Source: Wenyingzhuangia aestuarii (GTDB taxonomy: Bacteria; Bacteroidota; Bacteroidia; Flavobacteriales; Flavobacteriaceae). From it: DNA of 64,000 nucleotides. The notes below the pieces were generated by a model. The model worked only from the letters and a program-made list of their open reading frames with translations, ran no database searches and was not told the origin of the DNA. How positions within the stretch are numbered: the first letter of the stretch is position 1; each line of letters opens with the position of its first letter. Location of the stretch: contig NZ_JAATJG010000007.1 in the NCBI RefSeq assembly GCF_011927765.1, positions 1 to 64,000 on the forward strand. The letters are read 5' to 3'. This document shows, piece by piece, positions 43,001-52,533 of this stretch. A program made the position numbers and the translations under genes.

Positions 43001-44404
43001 AAAGTTCGTTTAAGACCTGTAATATTAACAGCCTCCGTAGCTTCATTAGGATTTTTACCAATGGCTATTTCATCTTCTGGAGGAGCTGAAGTACAACGTC
43101 CGTTAGCAACAGTGGTCATTGGAGGATTGATATCTGCTACTTTTTTAACCTTAGTAATTTTACCAATTCTGTATCAATGGATAGAAAATTGGCAACCTAA
43201 AAAAATAAAAACACCAACAAAAACAAGTCTGATGGTTCTTTTATTATTGAGTTTAGGAATTACATCACAGGCACAAAAAAAAGCTATCACATTAGAAAAA
43301 GCCATACAAATAGCATTAGAAAATAATCCTAAAATAAAAGCAGCTTCTTTAGAAAAAGAAAAAAATGAATCGTTGCAAAATGCTATTTATAATTTAGGAA
43401 ATACCGCTATTGGTTACAAAGGAGATGGTTTGTTTGTTAAAAATAATCAGCAAGTAAATCAAATTACAGTCTCTCAAAAGTTTAATAATATTGGAATTTC
43501 AAAAGCTAGTAATCGTTTACAAAATGAGATTACTCAAAAAAGTTCTTTGGAACAAACCCTTACTATTAATCAAGTTTCTTATGAAGTAAAACAAGCTTAT
43601 TACAAGCTACAATATCATCAAAAACTAAAAGATTTATACGAGCAATTAACACAAACCTATACGGATTATCTAAGTATTGCTAGTAGTAGATTAAAAACAG
43701 GAACTACAAATACTATTGAAAAATACACTTTGCAATCTAAATTAAATGAATACAGATTGTTAAGCCAGCAAACGGATTTACAAATTCAGAATTTGGAACA
43801 AAAAATGCAATCGCTTTTAAATAGTAATTCCTCTTTTACAACTAATTCTGTTTTTCAGAAAAGTACTGTAAATCTTAAAGATAGTACTCACAATATTTGG
43901 TTGGCAAATAGCAAACAAAATATTGCCATTGCGCAGGCAAAAATGAAACTAGCCAAAAGCCAATTAAACCCGAGTATTAGCTTAGGCTATGCTGCACAAA
44001 ATTATGTGCAAGGAGGTTGGCTAAGTGGTGTTTCTGGAGGAATTAGCATTCCGCTATTTAATAGCCAAGCCAAGAGAAAAGTAAAATCTCAAAAAATAGA
44101 AGTAGAAATTGCCAACAGCAAGTTCCAAAGTGATGCTTTGACATTGAAACAGGAAATAAACAAGGCAAAAAATCAAGTACTTGTTTATAGACAAGGGGTT
44201 GAGTTTTACGAAATACAAGTGAATAAAGTACATCCGGAAATGCTTAGAATTGCAAACCTAAACTATAAAGCTGGAGAAATTCCTTACTTAGAATTGTTAA
44301 ACACTTTGCAAATGGTAGCTAGCAATCAGCAAAAATACTGGGAACAACTCCTGGCTTACAACAATGCTGTGGCTTATTATCAATTCATCACCAATCAACA
44401 ATAA
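40097..44404 (+). CDS. CzcA/CusA-type heavy-metal RND pump fused to a TolC-like outer-membrane factor
   Basis: 1435 aa. Residues 1-~1040 form a CzcA/CusA pump: N-terminal helix, IPIDAVPDITNNQVQI, the proton-relay region FGLIVDGAVIIVEA (~400), a second porter half and the last helices near 1010-1035. From ~1050 a hydrophobic signal-like segment (LMVLLLLSLGITSQAQ) leads into ~370 residues with TolC-type helices (ALENNPKIKAASLEKEK, QAYYKLQYHQKL). Fusions of this kind are known in Bacteroidota. Together with the adaptor encoded next it would export divalent metals or copper. Which metal is not decided. Confidence 0.92.
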   Translation: MFDKIIAYSVKNKFIIGLFMMALTIWGVYSLRQIPIDAVPDITNNQVQIITVTPTLATQEVEQFITTPIELSLQSLQKTEEIRSISRFGLSVITVVFQEDYDIYLARQLVSERLKEAQNNIPNGLGTPEMAPISTGLGEIYQYVVRPKKGYEKQYNATQLRTIQDWIVKRQLLGIEGVAEINSMGGYLKQYEVAIDPMVLKAMSLNITDVFDALEKSNENTGGAYIEKNPNTYYIRAEGIAKSLEDIGNIVIHNQNNTPVLIKDVAKVHYGKAPRYGALVRDGEEVVGGKVMMFKGANSAQVTELVKERVLQIQKSLPEGVVVEPYLVRDKLIQTAIGTVEKNLIEGGLIVIFILVLLLGNWRAGLIVASVIPFAMLFAISMMNLLGISANLMSLGAIDFGLIVDGAVIIVEAIVHRLQLKHAGKQLTKKMMNKEVISSSQKIRSSAAFGEIIILMVYIPILALVGIEGKMFKPMAQTVMLAITGALILSLTYVPMMAALFLNKHISTKKTFADKLIEAIQKKYQPVLEKALKHQKAFIGGTVAVFLITLLAFTKMGGEFIPTLEEGDLAMQQILPPGSSLTQSIETAKRIQNKLMKEFPEIQDIVANIGSAEIPTDPMPVEVADYTLVMKPKKEWTSAENRQDLFEKIETSLHDIPGVGYEFSQPIQLRFNELMTGTKADIAIKLFGDDLDILYNKAKDAEKIIKQLAGVGTVNVEQTVGMPQIMIDYDYAKLAQYGLHVQDVNKIIRTAFAGEKAGVIYEGEKRFDLVVRLDQSHRAEIDDLQSLFISLDDGSQIPLSSVANIAFKNAPMQVSRENTNRRIVIGVNVGNTDVETLVGKIQTELDSKLNLPSGYYFTYGGQFENLKAANARLSVALPIALALIFILLYFTFGSFKQAALIFTAIPLSAIGGVWALQLRDMPFSISAGIGFIALFGVAVLNGIVLIGYLNQLKKEGMENVYDRILKGTKVRLRPVILTASVASLGFLPMAISSSGGAEVQRPLATVVIGGLISATFLTLVILPILYQWIENWQPKKIKTPTKTSLMVLLLLSLGITSQAQKKAITLEKAIQIALENNPKIKAASLEKEKNESLQNAIYNLGNTAIGYKGDGLFVKNNQQVNQITVSQKFNNIGISKASNRLQNEITQKSSLEQTLTINQVSYEVKQAYYKLQYHQKLKDLYEQLTQTYTDYLSIASSRLKTGTTNTIEKYTLQSKLNEYRLLSQQTDLQIQNLEQKMQSLLNSNSSFTTNSVFQKSTVNLKDSTHNIWLANSKQNIAIAQAKMKLAKSQLNPSISLGYAAQNYVQGGWLSGVSGGISIPLFNSQAKRKVKSQKIEVEIANSKFQSDALTLKQEINKAKNQVLVYRQGVEFYEIQVNKVHPEMLRIANLNYKAGEIPYLELLNTLQMVASNQQKYWEQLLAYNNAVAYYQFITNQQ

Positions 44405-44408
44405 TCAA

Positions 44409-45596
44409 ATGAAAACATTTATAACATATATTTTTAGCGCAGTGCTTATTGTAAGCACCTTAACATCTTGTAAAGAAAAATCAGAAGACAAACATCATCA
44501 TGAAGAAGAAGAGAAACATGAAGAACATCATGATGAAAACACTCATTTAAACCAAAAACAAATTGCAAACATTGGTTTAAAATTTGGTGATTTTTCTAAC
44601 ATTAAAGTAAATCAATTTATAAAAACAACAGGAGTTACAGGCTTACCTCCTAACGCATATTCATCTGTAAATGCAAAAGCAGAAGGAATTATAACAGGTC
44701 ATAAAAAATTTATAGAAGGAAATGCTATTCAGAAAGGAGAGATTATTGCCTATTTGGAGCATCCTAATTTTATTATAAAACAACAGGAGTTTTTAAAAGC
44801 AAAAGCAAAGTTAGAATTGCAAAAAATTGAATTCAGTAGACAGCAAGAATTAATAGCTGCTAATGCTGGAGTTTCTAAAAACTTACAGACTGCCAAAGCT
44901 GAGTTGGATATGTTAGAAGCAGACTATATGGGATTGTCTAAGCAATTATCTTATTTAGGTATAGCAAGTAAATCTCTATCTGCCAATAACATTACCAAAC
45001 AAATTCCTATTATAGCTCCTATGAGTGGATTTATTACCAAAATAAATATGTTTAACGGACTGTATGTACAACCTAATGTTTCTTTAATGGAAATTGTAGC
45101 TAATGATCATGTACATTTGGAATTAGATGTTTTTGAAAAAGACATTGAAAAAATTAAAGTAGGACAAAAAATTAGCTATACCACACCTGCTGTAAACAGT
45201 GTTTTATACCAAGGAGAGGTTAGTGTTATTGGTAAAGAATTTAACGGAACTGCAAAAACAGTAAGAGTTCATGGACATTTAAAAGGTAAGCAACCCATCT
45301 TTTTAAAAGACTTGTTTATCAATGCTAAGATTTGGCTGAATGACGATACAGTACAAGCATTACCCGAAAATGCTATTATTCACGAAGGAAATCATACTTA
45401 TATATATGTCTCTAAAAACACAAAGACTGATGAAGTAGAATTTTTGAAAATTAACGTAAAAAAAGGAGCAACTAATAATGGTTTTACACAAGTAACTCCT
45501 ATTGATGAAATTCCTAAAAATACAAAAATTGTAACAGAGGGTGCTTACTATGTATATGCACAATCTAAAAATGGAGAATTAAGTCACGAACATTAA
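44409..45596 (+). CDS. RND efflux periplasmic adaptor, CzcB-like lipoprotein
   Basis: 395 aa from ATG 44409, 4 nt after the pump gene stop. It has a lipoprotein signal (FSAVLIVSTLTSC) with the Cys followed by a His/Glu-rich metal-binding stretch (HHHEEEEKHEEHHDENTH). Membrane-fusion features follow: a split lipoyl domain (KAEGIITGHKKFIEGNAIQKG, read in parts), an alpha-hairpin (~110-165) and beta-barrel. It links the inner-membrane pump to the TolC-like part. The His-rich tail suggests zinc, cadmium, cobalt, nickel or copper. Confidence 0.92.
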   Translation: MKTFITYIFSAVLIVSTLTSCKEKSEDKHHHEEEEKHEEHHDENTHLNQKQIANIGLKFGDFSNIKVNQFIKTTGVTGLPPNAYSSVNAKAEGIITGHKKFIEGNAIQKGEIIAYLEHPNFIIKQQEFLKAKAKLELQKIEFSRQQELIAANAGVSKNLQTAKAELDMLEADYMGLSKQLSYLGIASKSLSANNITKQIPIIAPMSGFITKINMFNGLYVQPNVSLMEIVANDHVHLELDVFEKDIEKIKVGQKISYTTPAVNSVLYQGEVSVIGKEFNGTAKTVRVHGHLKGKQPIFLKDLFINAKIWLNDDTVQALPENAIIHEGNHTYIYVSKNTKTDEVEFLKINVKKGATNNGFTQVTPIDEIPKNTKIVTEGAYYVYAQSKNGELSHEH

Positions 45597-45737
45597 TAGT
45601 TCTAGCTATCTAGTTAATTTAAAACAAGTTGTAATAAATTCAAACAATCAATAGAAATACAGATCTATTAAAATATTTATTGTTAAAAAAATTCAAAACA
45701 AGCCAAACAAGGTTAAAATCAACTAATTTGGGCGGTT

Positions 45738-46364
45738 ATGAACGAACAAATTTTAATGGAACAAGAAGAGCTTCAGTTTGAAGCTTTGATTGATGGGCTT
45801 TTAAACAACCAATACGGTTTGTGCGAAAGTTTTATGGACACCCATATTATTTCTGGATTAAGAGACAACCTTTTTAAACACAGAGAAAATGGTGAAATGC
45901 ATCCTGCCGGGATTGGTAAAAAGTTTGATTATCAAAAAAATACTTTAGTTAGAGGAGATTTAATTAAGTGGATAGATAACGAGAGTCAAGATGTTTTTGA
46001 ACGAGTGCTTTTAGATAAAATTAAACGTTTTATTAAGTATTTAAATAGAACATGCTACACGTCTATTAACGATTATGAATTTCATTACGCTAATTACGAA
46101 GTAAACAGTTTTTACAAACGTCATTTAGATCAGTTTAAAAGTGAAAAAGGAAGACAGTTTTCTTTTATTATTTACTTAAATGAAAACTGGATTACTGCCG
46201 ATGGTGGTAAACTTTCTTTGTATGTAAACGCAAATAAAATTGATGAAACCTACCCTCTAGAAGGAAGAACTGTATTTTTTAAAAGTGATGAATTAGAGCA
46301 TGAAGTTCATCCATCATTCACCCGAAACAGAATAAGTATTGCGGGTTGGTTAAAAAATATTTAA
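45738..46364 (+). CDS. 2OG-Fe(II) oxygenase family protein
   Basis: 208 aa. Iron ligands are visible: H-x-D in FYKRHLDQFKS (~135) and the distal His in DELEHEVHPS (~190), with the 2-oxoglutarate Arg in FTRNRISIAGW (~200). It resembles prolyl-4-hydroxylase-type enzymes of the P4Hc fold (FSFIIYLNENWITADGGKLSLY, read in parts). The substrate is unknown. The gene is single and ends in a bidirectional terminator. Confidence 0.87.
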   Translation: MNEQILMEQEELQFEALIDGLLNNQYGLCESFMDTHIISGLRDNLFKHRENGEMHPAGIGKKFDYQKNTLVRGDLIKWIDNESQDVFERVLLDKIKRFIKYLNRTCYTSINDYEFHYANYEVNSFYKRHLDQFKSEKGRQFSFIIYLNENWITADGGKLSLYVNANKIDETYPLEGRTVFFKSDELEHEVHPSFTRNRISIAGWLKNI

Positions 46365-46366
46365 AT

Positions 46367-46398
46367 AAAAAAAGGAACCTGATTAGGTTCCTTTTTTT
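46367..46398. terminator. bidirectional terminator between the oxygenase gene and guaC
   Basis: AAGGAACCT (46372-46380) pairs with AGGTTCCTT (46385-46393), flanked by A- and T-runs. Confidence 0.88.
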
Positions 46399-46399
46399 A

Positions 46400-47440
46400 T
46401 TATTTGGTATATACTCTATTTTCTTGTTCTGCAACTCTAATAAAAGTAGTTCTCTTGGTTAACTCTTTTAATCTTTGAGCTCCTACATAAGTACAAGTAC
46501 TTCTAATCCCTCCTAAAATATCTTTAAGGGTAGTAGCCACTTTTCCTCTATAAGTAACCTCAACTGTCTTACCTTCACTCGCACGATACTCTGCAACACC
46601 TCCTACATGCTTTTCCATGGCTGTTGCCGAACTCATTCCGTAAAATTGTTTGAATTTTTCTCCGTTTTTTTCAATCAGCTCTCCTCCACTTTCATCGTGG
46701 CCAGCTAACATTCCCCCTAACATTACAAAATCGGCACCTGCACCAAAAGCTTTAGCCACATCACCAGGAATAGAACAACCTCCATCACTAATAATTTGTC
46801 CTCCTAAACCATGAGCTGCATCTGCACATTCTATAATCGCCGATAATTGAGGATAACCAACTCCTGTTTTAACTCTTGTTGTACACACCGAACCTGGTCC
46901 AATACCTACTTTAATAATATCTGCACCAGATAACAGTAACTCTTCTACCATTTCTCCGGTTACTACATTTCCTGCAATAATTACTTTATCTGGATATAAA
47001 TTTCTAGTGTTCTGAACATAGTTTACAAAATGTTCTGAATAACCATTGGCTACATCAATACAAATAAATTTTAATGAAGGATTTTGCTGTAAAACTTGAG
47101 TTAATTTATCGGCATCTTTTTCTCCAGTACCTGTACTAATAGCAATATAATCTGTTATATTCTTAGGAGCAGTGCTTAAAAAATGATTCCATTGCTCTAT
47201 GGTATAATGTTTATGAATAGCAGTAAAAACATGGTGCTGAGATAAAGCCAATGCCATTTCAAAAGTTCCCACAGTATCCATATTTGCAGCCATAATAGGA
47301 ACACCTTTCCAAGTAGCTTTACTATTTAAAAAAGTAAATTCTCTGTCTAAATCTACTTGAGCTCTACTTTTTAGCGTAGATCTTTTAGGTCTAATCATTA
47401 CATCTTTAAACCCTAGTTTGATATCGTATTCAATACGCAT
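46400..47440 (-). CDS. guaC: GMP reductase
   Basis: 346 aa, typical for GuaC and lacking the CBS domains of IMP dehydrogenase. The catalytic loop [18 protein letters not shown] lies near residue 180 with the nucleophilic Cys. Phosphate-binding [20 protein letters not shown], read in parts, follows. It converts GMP to IMP with NADPH and balances purine pools. The N-terminus [20 protein letters not shown] agrees with the known family start. Confidence 0.92.
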   Translation of the reverse strand: MRIEYDIKLGFKDVMIRPKRSTLKSRAQVDLDREFTFLNSKATWKGVPIMAANMDTVGTFEMALALSQHHVFTAIHKHYTIEQWNHFLSTAPKNITDYIAISTGTGEKDADKLTQVLQQNPSLKFICIDVANGYSEHFVNYVQNTRNLYPDKVIIAGNVVTGEMVEELLLSGADIIKVGIGPGSVCTTRVKTGVGYPQLSAIIECADAAHGLGGQIISDGGCSIPGDVAKAFGAGADFVMLGGMLAGHDESGGELIEKNGEKFKQFYGMSSATAMEKHVGGVAEYRASEGKTVEVTYRGKVATTLKDILGGIRSTCTYVGAQRLKELTKRTTFIRVAEQENRVYTK

Positions 47441-47545
47441 AAGCTTTTATTTTATATTGATATCTAAATGTAAGATTTCTTTAAATAATTCAGCTTTACA
47501 TATCTATAATAAAATCTTAAATTATCAACATTTTATACTTAAAAC

Positions 47546-47585
47546 AAAATAGCTAAATAATATAAACACATTATTTAGCTATTTT
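47546..47585 (-). terminator. hairpin terminator after the GH98-like gene
   Basis: AAAATAGCTAAATAAT (47546-47561) is complementary to ATTATTTAGCTATTTT (47570-47585) across an 8-nt loop. It lies ~22 bp after the stop of the minus-strand gene. Confidence 0.7.
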
Positions 47586-47607
47586 ATACATTGTAGTAAA
47601 TTTGGTT

Positions 47608-50091
47608 TTATTGAACAATTAGTTTCTCTACAACTTTATCATCAAAAATGACAAAATATAAACCTGGAACAAATTCTGATGTATTTACAGTATTAATTAT
47701 TCCTGTTTTTATAAGTTGACCTGCTATGTTTTTTATTTTCCATTTTTGAAAAGAACCAGAAAAATTTACTTGTCCTTTAACTGGATTAGGAAAAATTCCA
47801 ATTTCATTATTTTTAGCATCAAAATCAACACTTAGAAAATGTTCAGACTCACTAGCAACACTAGTGGTGGTTGGCTTATTGATTTCAACTGTTACAATAT
47901 CATCAAAACTTTTTAGGTGTTTTAATGTAACTGTAAATTTCTTTTTTGCAGCATTCCAAACAGGAGTTCCTACCAAGGCCTGAGCAGGAACAACAGTTAT
48001 ATTGGGTTTTTGATTTGCAAAAACAGATACAACAGTATTTTCAACAGCTAGATCAACAGTTTTTTTATTTTTTGAAATAATGTATTGGTTGTATCTATGA
48101 GAATTTACAAAAAACCTAAGTTTATTCCCACCCTCTAAAAGCTTTGCACCTATATATGTTGATATGTTTACCTCGCCATCAAATTTTTTAATAAAGTTTG
48201 TGTCTTCAAAAGACAGTTTAAAATTTTGCTTGTTTGTTATTAAATTTCCTGAATCATCTTTTCTTAAATCTGTTTCTAACGAATTTAAAATAATATATTT
48301 ATCATCGGTTTTACTTACCCAAGCGTTACCAGAATGAGGTGCTGTATTTGTAAATATTGCACTTACTTCTGCAGCGGTGTCTACACTATTTATTAGATAT
48401 CTTGTTACACCTGTCCATGTTGTTCCTGTTGTGTTTTTTGATGTTATTGGAAACATTCCATAACGTCCACCATTATCTGGAATTACATCTGAGACTATTT
48501 TCTCATTATTAAAGTTTTTTATACCAAATAATTGATCATACAAAGCTTCGTATTTTTGATAAAAAGTGGCTTCATTATCGGTATCTCTTCCTCCATTTTT
48601 GTTAATAGTTACAAACTCAACAGACTTATTGTTTTTAGCTCTAATTTTATTTTTACTTGGAATCATATCTTCATCTATTATCTTTTCAAACAACTTAAAT
48701 AAATGATCTCTAAGAACGGATCTTGTTCCATTAATATCTGTTGAATTATCATTATCTCTAATAACAAACACAGTACCTCCATTTGCAGCACCATACAACA
48801 TTTCTTTAGCCATTTGTGTAACTGGAGTATAAGTATCAGAATCTGAATTGTTGATTTTTTTCCATAAAGATGGGTATTTACTTGACAACGACCTGTTGTA
48901 GTAATTTTCCATCCATATGCATATATTTCCTATTTTATCATCTAACCATAAACCTAAGTGATATGAATCTAAAATATGTTTTGCTTTAGCACTATTGTTT
49001 TTTGTTCCTAATATGAGCCTACTTCCCTCGTTTTCTAATAAATTATTTACAGTATTAGAATGAAAATACGGTTCATGGTCTTTGGCTATTAATGCATTAT
49101 TTGCATAATGTGTGGCATTCATAAAATAACCTCCATGAATTCTAGCAAGCTTTAATGATTTTTTTAAATAAAGAAATGTTTCGTCATTAAATCCATCATT
49201 TCCACCGTTTTGATATCTTCTTACTAAATCTTCCGTTTCGCCTGTAAAAGTACCTATACAATTTTCATAATTTTGATAGATCCAATCTTGTTCTGCAAGG
49301 GAATACTGATGAAAAACCATTGTTTTATATCCCCAATTTTTAATTTTATCTAAGTTATTTTTAATAGCGTTTATTGAGTAATTATCAGCATTTGCAAATC
49401 TATCTGGTGTTTTAGTTCTATCATCAACTATAACAGCAACATGCTTTCTTTTTCCGCTTGAAAAATCATTTTTTGAAAAAGCATTTTTACCAAAATCACT
49501 AAATAAATTTGTGTCATTACTAACAATTCTATTTGGATCTGCATCTGCGATTACAAAAAGAGGGTTTTTATTGGTTATGTTGTATCGCTGATTAGAACTT
49601 ACAGGAGTATTTACCAAGATTAACTTTCTTTTTACCGACCAAGGCCCTACGTTAACCGTTCCAGCATCTAGAGTTTCACAACGCATTCTCCAATAATAAG
49701 TCCCTGCTGCTAAATTTACATTAGGTATATGTTGTGTAGTACCGTGCTGTCTAGACCATAATTTTATATGCTTATTATAAACTTTATTGGTCCCTCCAAA
49801 GCTTGTGCTTTTAGAAATTTGTACTCTATACACTGCTTTTTGTTTATTATGAGTCAATAAATTTACACTACTACCAGACTTATTAACACTAAAATTATTT
49901 TTTATAGTGTCTAAAAACTTTTGATTATTAGGTGCAACAAATCTAAAAGACAATGCCTCTTTTGTTACATTCCAATCTTCTTCTGGTGTAATTAAAATTG
50001 GAGCTTTAGGATAAAAATTTTGAGCATATGTATAAATACTCATTAATAATAAACTACATAAGAGTAGTTTGATTTTGAAAAAATTTTTCAT
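47608..50091 (-). CDS. secreted GH98-like glycoside hydrolase with T9SS sorting domain
   Basis: 827 aa. A signal peptide (FKIKLLLCSLLLMSIYTYAQ) is followed by an FnIII-like domain (~25-150; YRVQISKSTSFGG, YYWRMR, GPWS). The central region resembles GH98 from memory: ENCIGTFTGE, LARIHGGYFMNATHY, SYHLGLWLDDKIG, EKIIDEDMIPSKNKIRAKNN, FTVTLKHLKSFDD. GH98 enzymes are endo-acting galactosidases or xylanases on complex glycans. The last ~75 residues (IGIFPNPVKGQVNF ... PGLYFVIFDD) are a type A sorting domain for type IX secretion. It stands alone, without SusC/D or sulfatase neighbours, which is unusual for polysaccharide-utilisation loci. Confidence 0.7.
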   Translation of the reverse strand: MKNFFKIKLLLCSLLLMSIYTYAQNFYPKAPILITPEEDWNVTKEALSFRFVAPNNQKFLDTIKNNFSVNKSGSSVNLLTHNKQKAVYRVQISKSTSFGGTNKVYNKHIKLWSRQHGTTQHIPNVNLAAGTYYWRMRCETLDAGTVNVGPWSVKRKLILVNTPVSSNQRYNITNKNPLFVIADADPNRIVSNDTNLFSDFGKNAFSKNDFSSGKRKHVAVIVDDRTKTPDRFANADNYSINAIKNNLDKIKNWGYKTMVFHQYSLAEQDWIYQNYENCIGTFTGETEDLVRRYQNGGNDGFNDETFLYLKKSLKLARIHGGYFMNATHYANNALIAKDHEPYFHSNTVNNLLENEGSRLILGTKNNSAKAKHILDSYHLGLWLDDKIGNICIWMENYYNRSLSSKYPSLWKKINNSDSDTYTPVTQMAKEMLYGAANGGTVFVIRDNDNSTDINGTRSVLRDHLFKLFEKIIDEDMIPSKNKIRAKNNKSVEFVTINKNGGRDTDNEATFYQKYEALYDQLFGIKNFNNEKIVSDVIPDNGGRYGMFPITSKNTTGTTWTGVTRYLINSVDTAAEVSAIFTNTAPHSGNAWVSKTDDKYIILNSLETDLRKDDSGNLITNKQNFKLSFEDTNFIKKFDGEVNISTYIGAKLLEGGNKLRFFVNSHRYNQYIISKNKKTVDLAVENTVVSVFANQKPNITVVPAQALVGTPVWNAAKKKFTVTLKHLKSFDDIVTVEINKPTTTSVASESEHFLSVDFDAKNNEIGIFPNPVKGQVNFSGSFQKWKIKNIAGQLIKTGIINTVNTSEFVPGLYFVIFDDKVVEKLIVQ

Positions 50092-50254
50092 AATCGTTTG
50101 GTTTTGTTATTAATAATAGTTTTAGTTTTAAAGCATTAACACAATTATCATATTCATCTTAAAAACAAATATTTAATACAAATTCAACACTTTAGTCAGT
50201 CACAAATTATCCATATACATCTTAAATAGTTATTTTTTTAGATTTTTTATAGAC

Positions 50255-50321
50255 CACATATGGTTTTATCTAATCTTTTAAATCAAATAAAAAAACTACT
50301 TTTCTCTAAAAACCATATGTG
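50255..50321. promoter_or_regulatory. 13-bp inverted repeat in the GH98-UDG intergenic region
   Basis: CACATATGGTTTT (50255-50267) and AAAACCATATGTG (50309-50321) are perfectly complementary, separated by 41 bp. They lie between two divergent genes. They could be two regulator half-sites controlling the GH98-like gene, or a cruciform. No T-run suggests a terminator. Confidence 0.5.
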
Positions 50322-50368
50322 CTTTACCACATGACTTATTAACAATAAATTTTAATAGTTTTATATAT

Positions 50369-50932
50369 ATGGAAAAGCTTTTAAAAGAAATTAAACAATG
50401 TACTATCTGCTTACCTTATTTAAGTAACGGAGTAAATCCTGTTTTAACTGCCCATCCTAAAAGTAAAATTGCCATTATTGGGCAAGCTCCCGGAATTATA
50501 GTACACAACACAAGTATTCCGTGGAACGATAAAAGTGGTGAACGCTTAAGAAGTTGGTTAAATGTTGATGAAGCTACTTTTTACAACAAAGAAATATTTG
50601 CCATTATTCCTATGGGATTTTGTTATCCTGGAAAAGGAAAAACAGGAGATTTACCACCTAGAAAAGAATGTGCTCCACAATGGCATCCTTCTTTATTTGA
50701 TCAGTTAAAAGAACTTGAATTGATTATTTTAATTGGAAGTTATGCTCAGAATTATTATTTAGAAACCACTAAAAGAACTCTAACTGATACCGTTAAAAAT
50801 TACCATGAATATTTGCCTAAATTTTTAGTTTTACCACATCCATCACCTAGAAACAACATTTGGTTAAAGAAAAATCCATGGTTTGAAAAAGAGATTGTTC
50901 TTTTTTGCAAAATTTTATACAACAACAGCTAA
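50369..50932 (+). CDS. uracil-DNA glycosylase family protein
   Basis: 187 aa. Family features: IAIIGQAPGIIVHNTSIPWNDKSGERL, read in parts (motif A near 40), the central LILIGSYAQNYY (~125) and the C-terminal motif PHPSPRN (~165). There is no obvious four-Cys cluster beyond the N-terminal CTIC. It probably removes uracil from DNA. Single gene, divergent from the GH98-like gene. Confidence 0.87.
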   Translation: MEKLLKEIKQCTICLPYLSNGVNPVLTAHPKSKIAIIGQAPGIIVHNTSIPWNDKSGERLRSWLNVDEATFYNKEIFAIIPMGFCYPGKGKTGDLPPRKECAPQWHPSLFDQLKELELIILIGSYAQNYYLETTKRTLTDTVKNYHEYLPKFLVLPHPSPRNNIWLKKNPWFEKEIVLFCKILYNNS

Positions 50933-50979
50933 AAGGAATAAATATTGATAAGTAACTCTATACACAATTAAACATACTT

Positions 50980-51390
50980 ATGAACACACATACACCAAAA
51001 CAAACTGCCTATGCTTTGTTACGCATTACTATGGGAGTTAATTTTTTAGCACATGGTTTGGTAAGAATTCCCAAACTAAGTGGCTTTAGAACTTGGATGC
51101 TAACAACATTTGAGAATAGTATTTTACCTAGTTGGAGTGTATACGCTTGGGGAAGTGTACTTCCTTTTTTAGAACTTATTATTGGATTATTACTTATTGT
51201 AGGCTACAAAACCTACCAAACAACTATTGCTGGAGCCTTAGTTATTATTACCTTAATTTTTGGTTCTTGTATGATAGAAAATTGGGACTGGGCAGCAACC
51301 CAAATGCTATACGCACTCTTTTTTTTCTTTTTAATAAGTTATGTAGAGCAAAATTATTTTGCTATAGACCACAAAAAAAACCGAGTATAA
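50980..51390 (+). CDS. DoxX-family membrane protein
   Basis: 136 aa with four hydrophobic helices. The N-terminal ALLRITMGVNFLAHGLVRIPKL and the EWSVYAWG-like region match the DoxX pattern. Family members associate with redox enzymes in the membrane. It ends inside a terminator hairpin at 51380-51397. Confidence 0.82.
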   Translation: MNTHTPKQTAYALLRITMGVNFLAHGLVRIPKLSGFRTWMLTTFENSILPSWSVYAWGSVLPFLELIIGLLLIVGYKTYQTTIAGALVIITLIFGSCMIENWDWAATQMLYALFFFFLISYVEQNYFAIDHKKNRV

Positions 51391-51404
51391 ACTCGGTTTT
51401 TTTG
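51380..51404. terminator. bidirectional terminator between doxX-like and accA
   Basis: ACCGAGT (51380-51386) pairs with ACTCGGT (51391-51397), preceded by A8 and followed by T7. It includes the stop of the DoxX-family gene. Confidence 0.88.
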
Positions 51405-51427
51405 TTTTATAAAAAGAAATTAATTCT

Positions 51428-52387
51428 CTAGTTTTCTTCGTAAACTCCCATGTTCGCGTATTTTTCAATACGTTCATTTACCATAGTAGCTGTTTCTTTA
51501 GCTTGTAATTCTTTTAACAATCTTTCAATAGTTTCTTTTACCGTTGCAAAAGTAGTTTCTCTATCAGAATGTGCCCCTCCTAAAGGTTCAGGAATTACTC
51601 CATCTACCAATTTTAAAGCACTCATATCTTTAGAAGTTAATTTTAAAGCTGCTGCTGCTTTTTCTTTAAACTCCCAAGATCTCCATAAAATAGAAGAACA
51701 GTTTTCTGGTGATATTACAGAGTACCATGAGTTTTCCATCATTAACACTCTATCTCCAACACCTATTCCTAAAGCTCCACCCGAAGCTCCTTCTCCAATA
51801 ATAATTGTAATAATTGGTGTTTTTAACACACACATTTCAAAAATATTACGAGCAATTGCTTCACCTTGTCCACGCTCTTCGGCTTCTAAACCTGGATATG
51901 CCCCTGGAGTATCTACAAAAGTAACTACAGGAATTCCAAATTTTTCTGCCATACGCATTAAACGTAAAGCTTTACGATATCCTTCTGGATTGGCCATTCC
52001 AAAGTTTCTGTACTGTCGCATTTTGGTATTAATACCTTTTTGCTGTCCAATAAACATAAAACTCTGATCTCCAATCTTCCCTAATCCCCCAACAATAGCT
52101 TTATCATCTTTTACGGTTCTATCTCCATGTAATTCCATGAAAGTATCTCCAGCTAAAGCTTTAATATAATCTAGTGTATAAGGTCTATTTGGGTGTCTTG
52201 ACAGCTGTACTCTTTGCCAAGGACTTAAATTCTCGTAAATATCTTTTTTAAGATTAATGATTTTTTCCTCAATCTCTTTACAGGTATTGGTTACATCAAC
52301 ATCGCTTTCTTCACCAATAATAGCGCATTTTTGTAATTGCTCTTCTAATTCCTTAATAGGTAATTCAAAGTCTAAATATTCCATCAT
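51428..52387 (-). CDS. accA: acetyl-CoA carboxylase carboxyltransferase subunit alpha
   Basis: 319 aa. It has the AccA start ([14 protein letters not shown]), [14 protein letters not shown] (~62-75), [10 protein letters not shown] (~160) and [21 protein letters not shown], read in parts (~200). It transfers the carboxyl group to acetyl-CoA, the first step of fatty-acid synthesis, with AccD (not in the window). Two tandem ATGs mark the start and the second (MEYLDF) is equally likely. A TATATTTG box lies on the minus strand at 52407-52414. Confidence 0.95.
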   Translation of the reverse strand: MMEYLDFELPIKELEEQLQKCAIIGEESDVDVTNTCKEIEEKIINLKKDIYENLSPWQRVQLSRHPNRPYTLDYIKALAGDTFMELHGDRTVKDDKAIVGGLGKIGDQSFMFIGQQKGINTKMRQYRNFGMANPEGYRKALRLMRMAEKFGIPVVTFVDTPGAYPGLEAEERGQGEAIARNIFEMCVLKTPIITIIIGEGASGGALGIGVGDRVLMMENSWYSVISPENCSSILWRSWEFKEKAAAALKLTSKDMSALKLVDGVIPEPLGGAHSDRETTFATVKETIERLLKELQAKETATMVNERIEKYANMGVYEEN

Positions 52388-52501
52388 TATAAATTTTGGC
52401 TAGGGACAAATATACTAAGTTCAAACAATTATGCTTCTCTTTTATTTAATTTTTAATTAACATTAACATAGGTCAATACATTAGTTGTCTTAAAAAACAA
52501 T

Positions 52502-52509
52502 TACTTTTG
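52502..52509 (+). promoter_or_regulatory. -7 promoter box (TACTTTTG)
   Basis: The match to TAnnTTTG overlaps an in-frame upstream start (52507), so the real start of the phosphatase is the ATG at 52534, ~20 nt after the predicted transcription start. Confidence 0.55.
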
Positions 52510-52533
52510 TATACAATAGAACAAAACGTAAGA

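Noticed and set aside
51450-52067. Plus-strand 205-aa reading frame
   Set aside because: Antisense to accA, which is unmistakable; the frame is a shadow.
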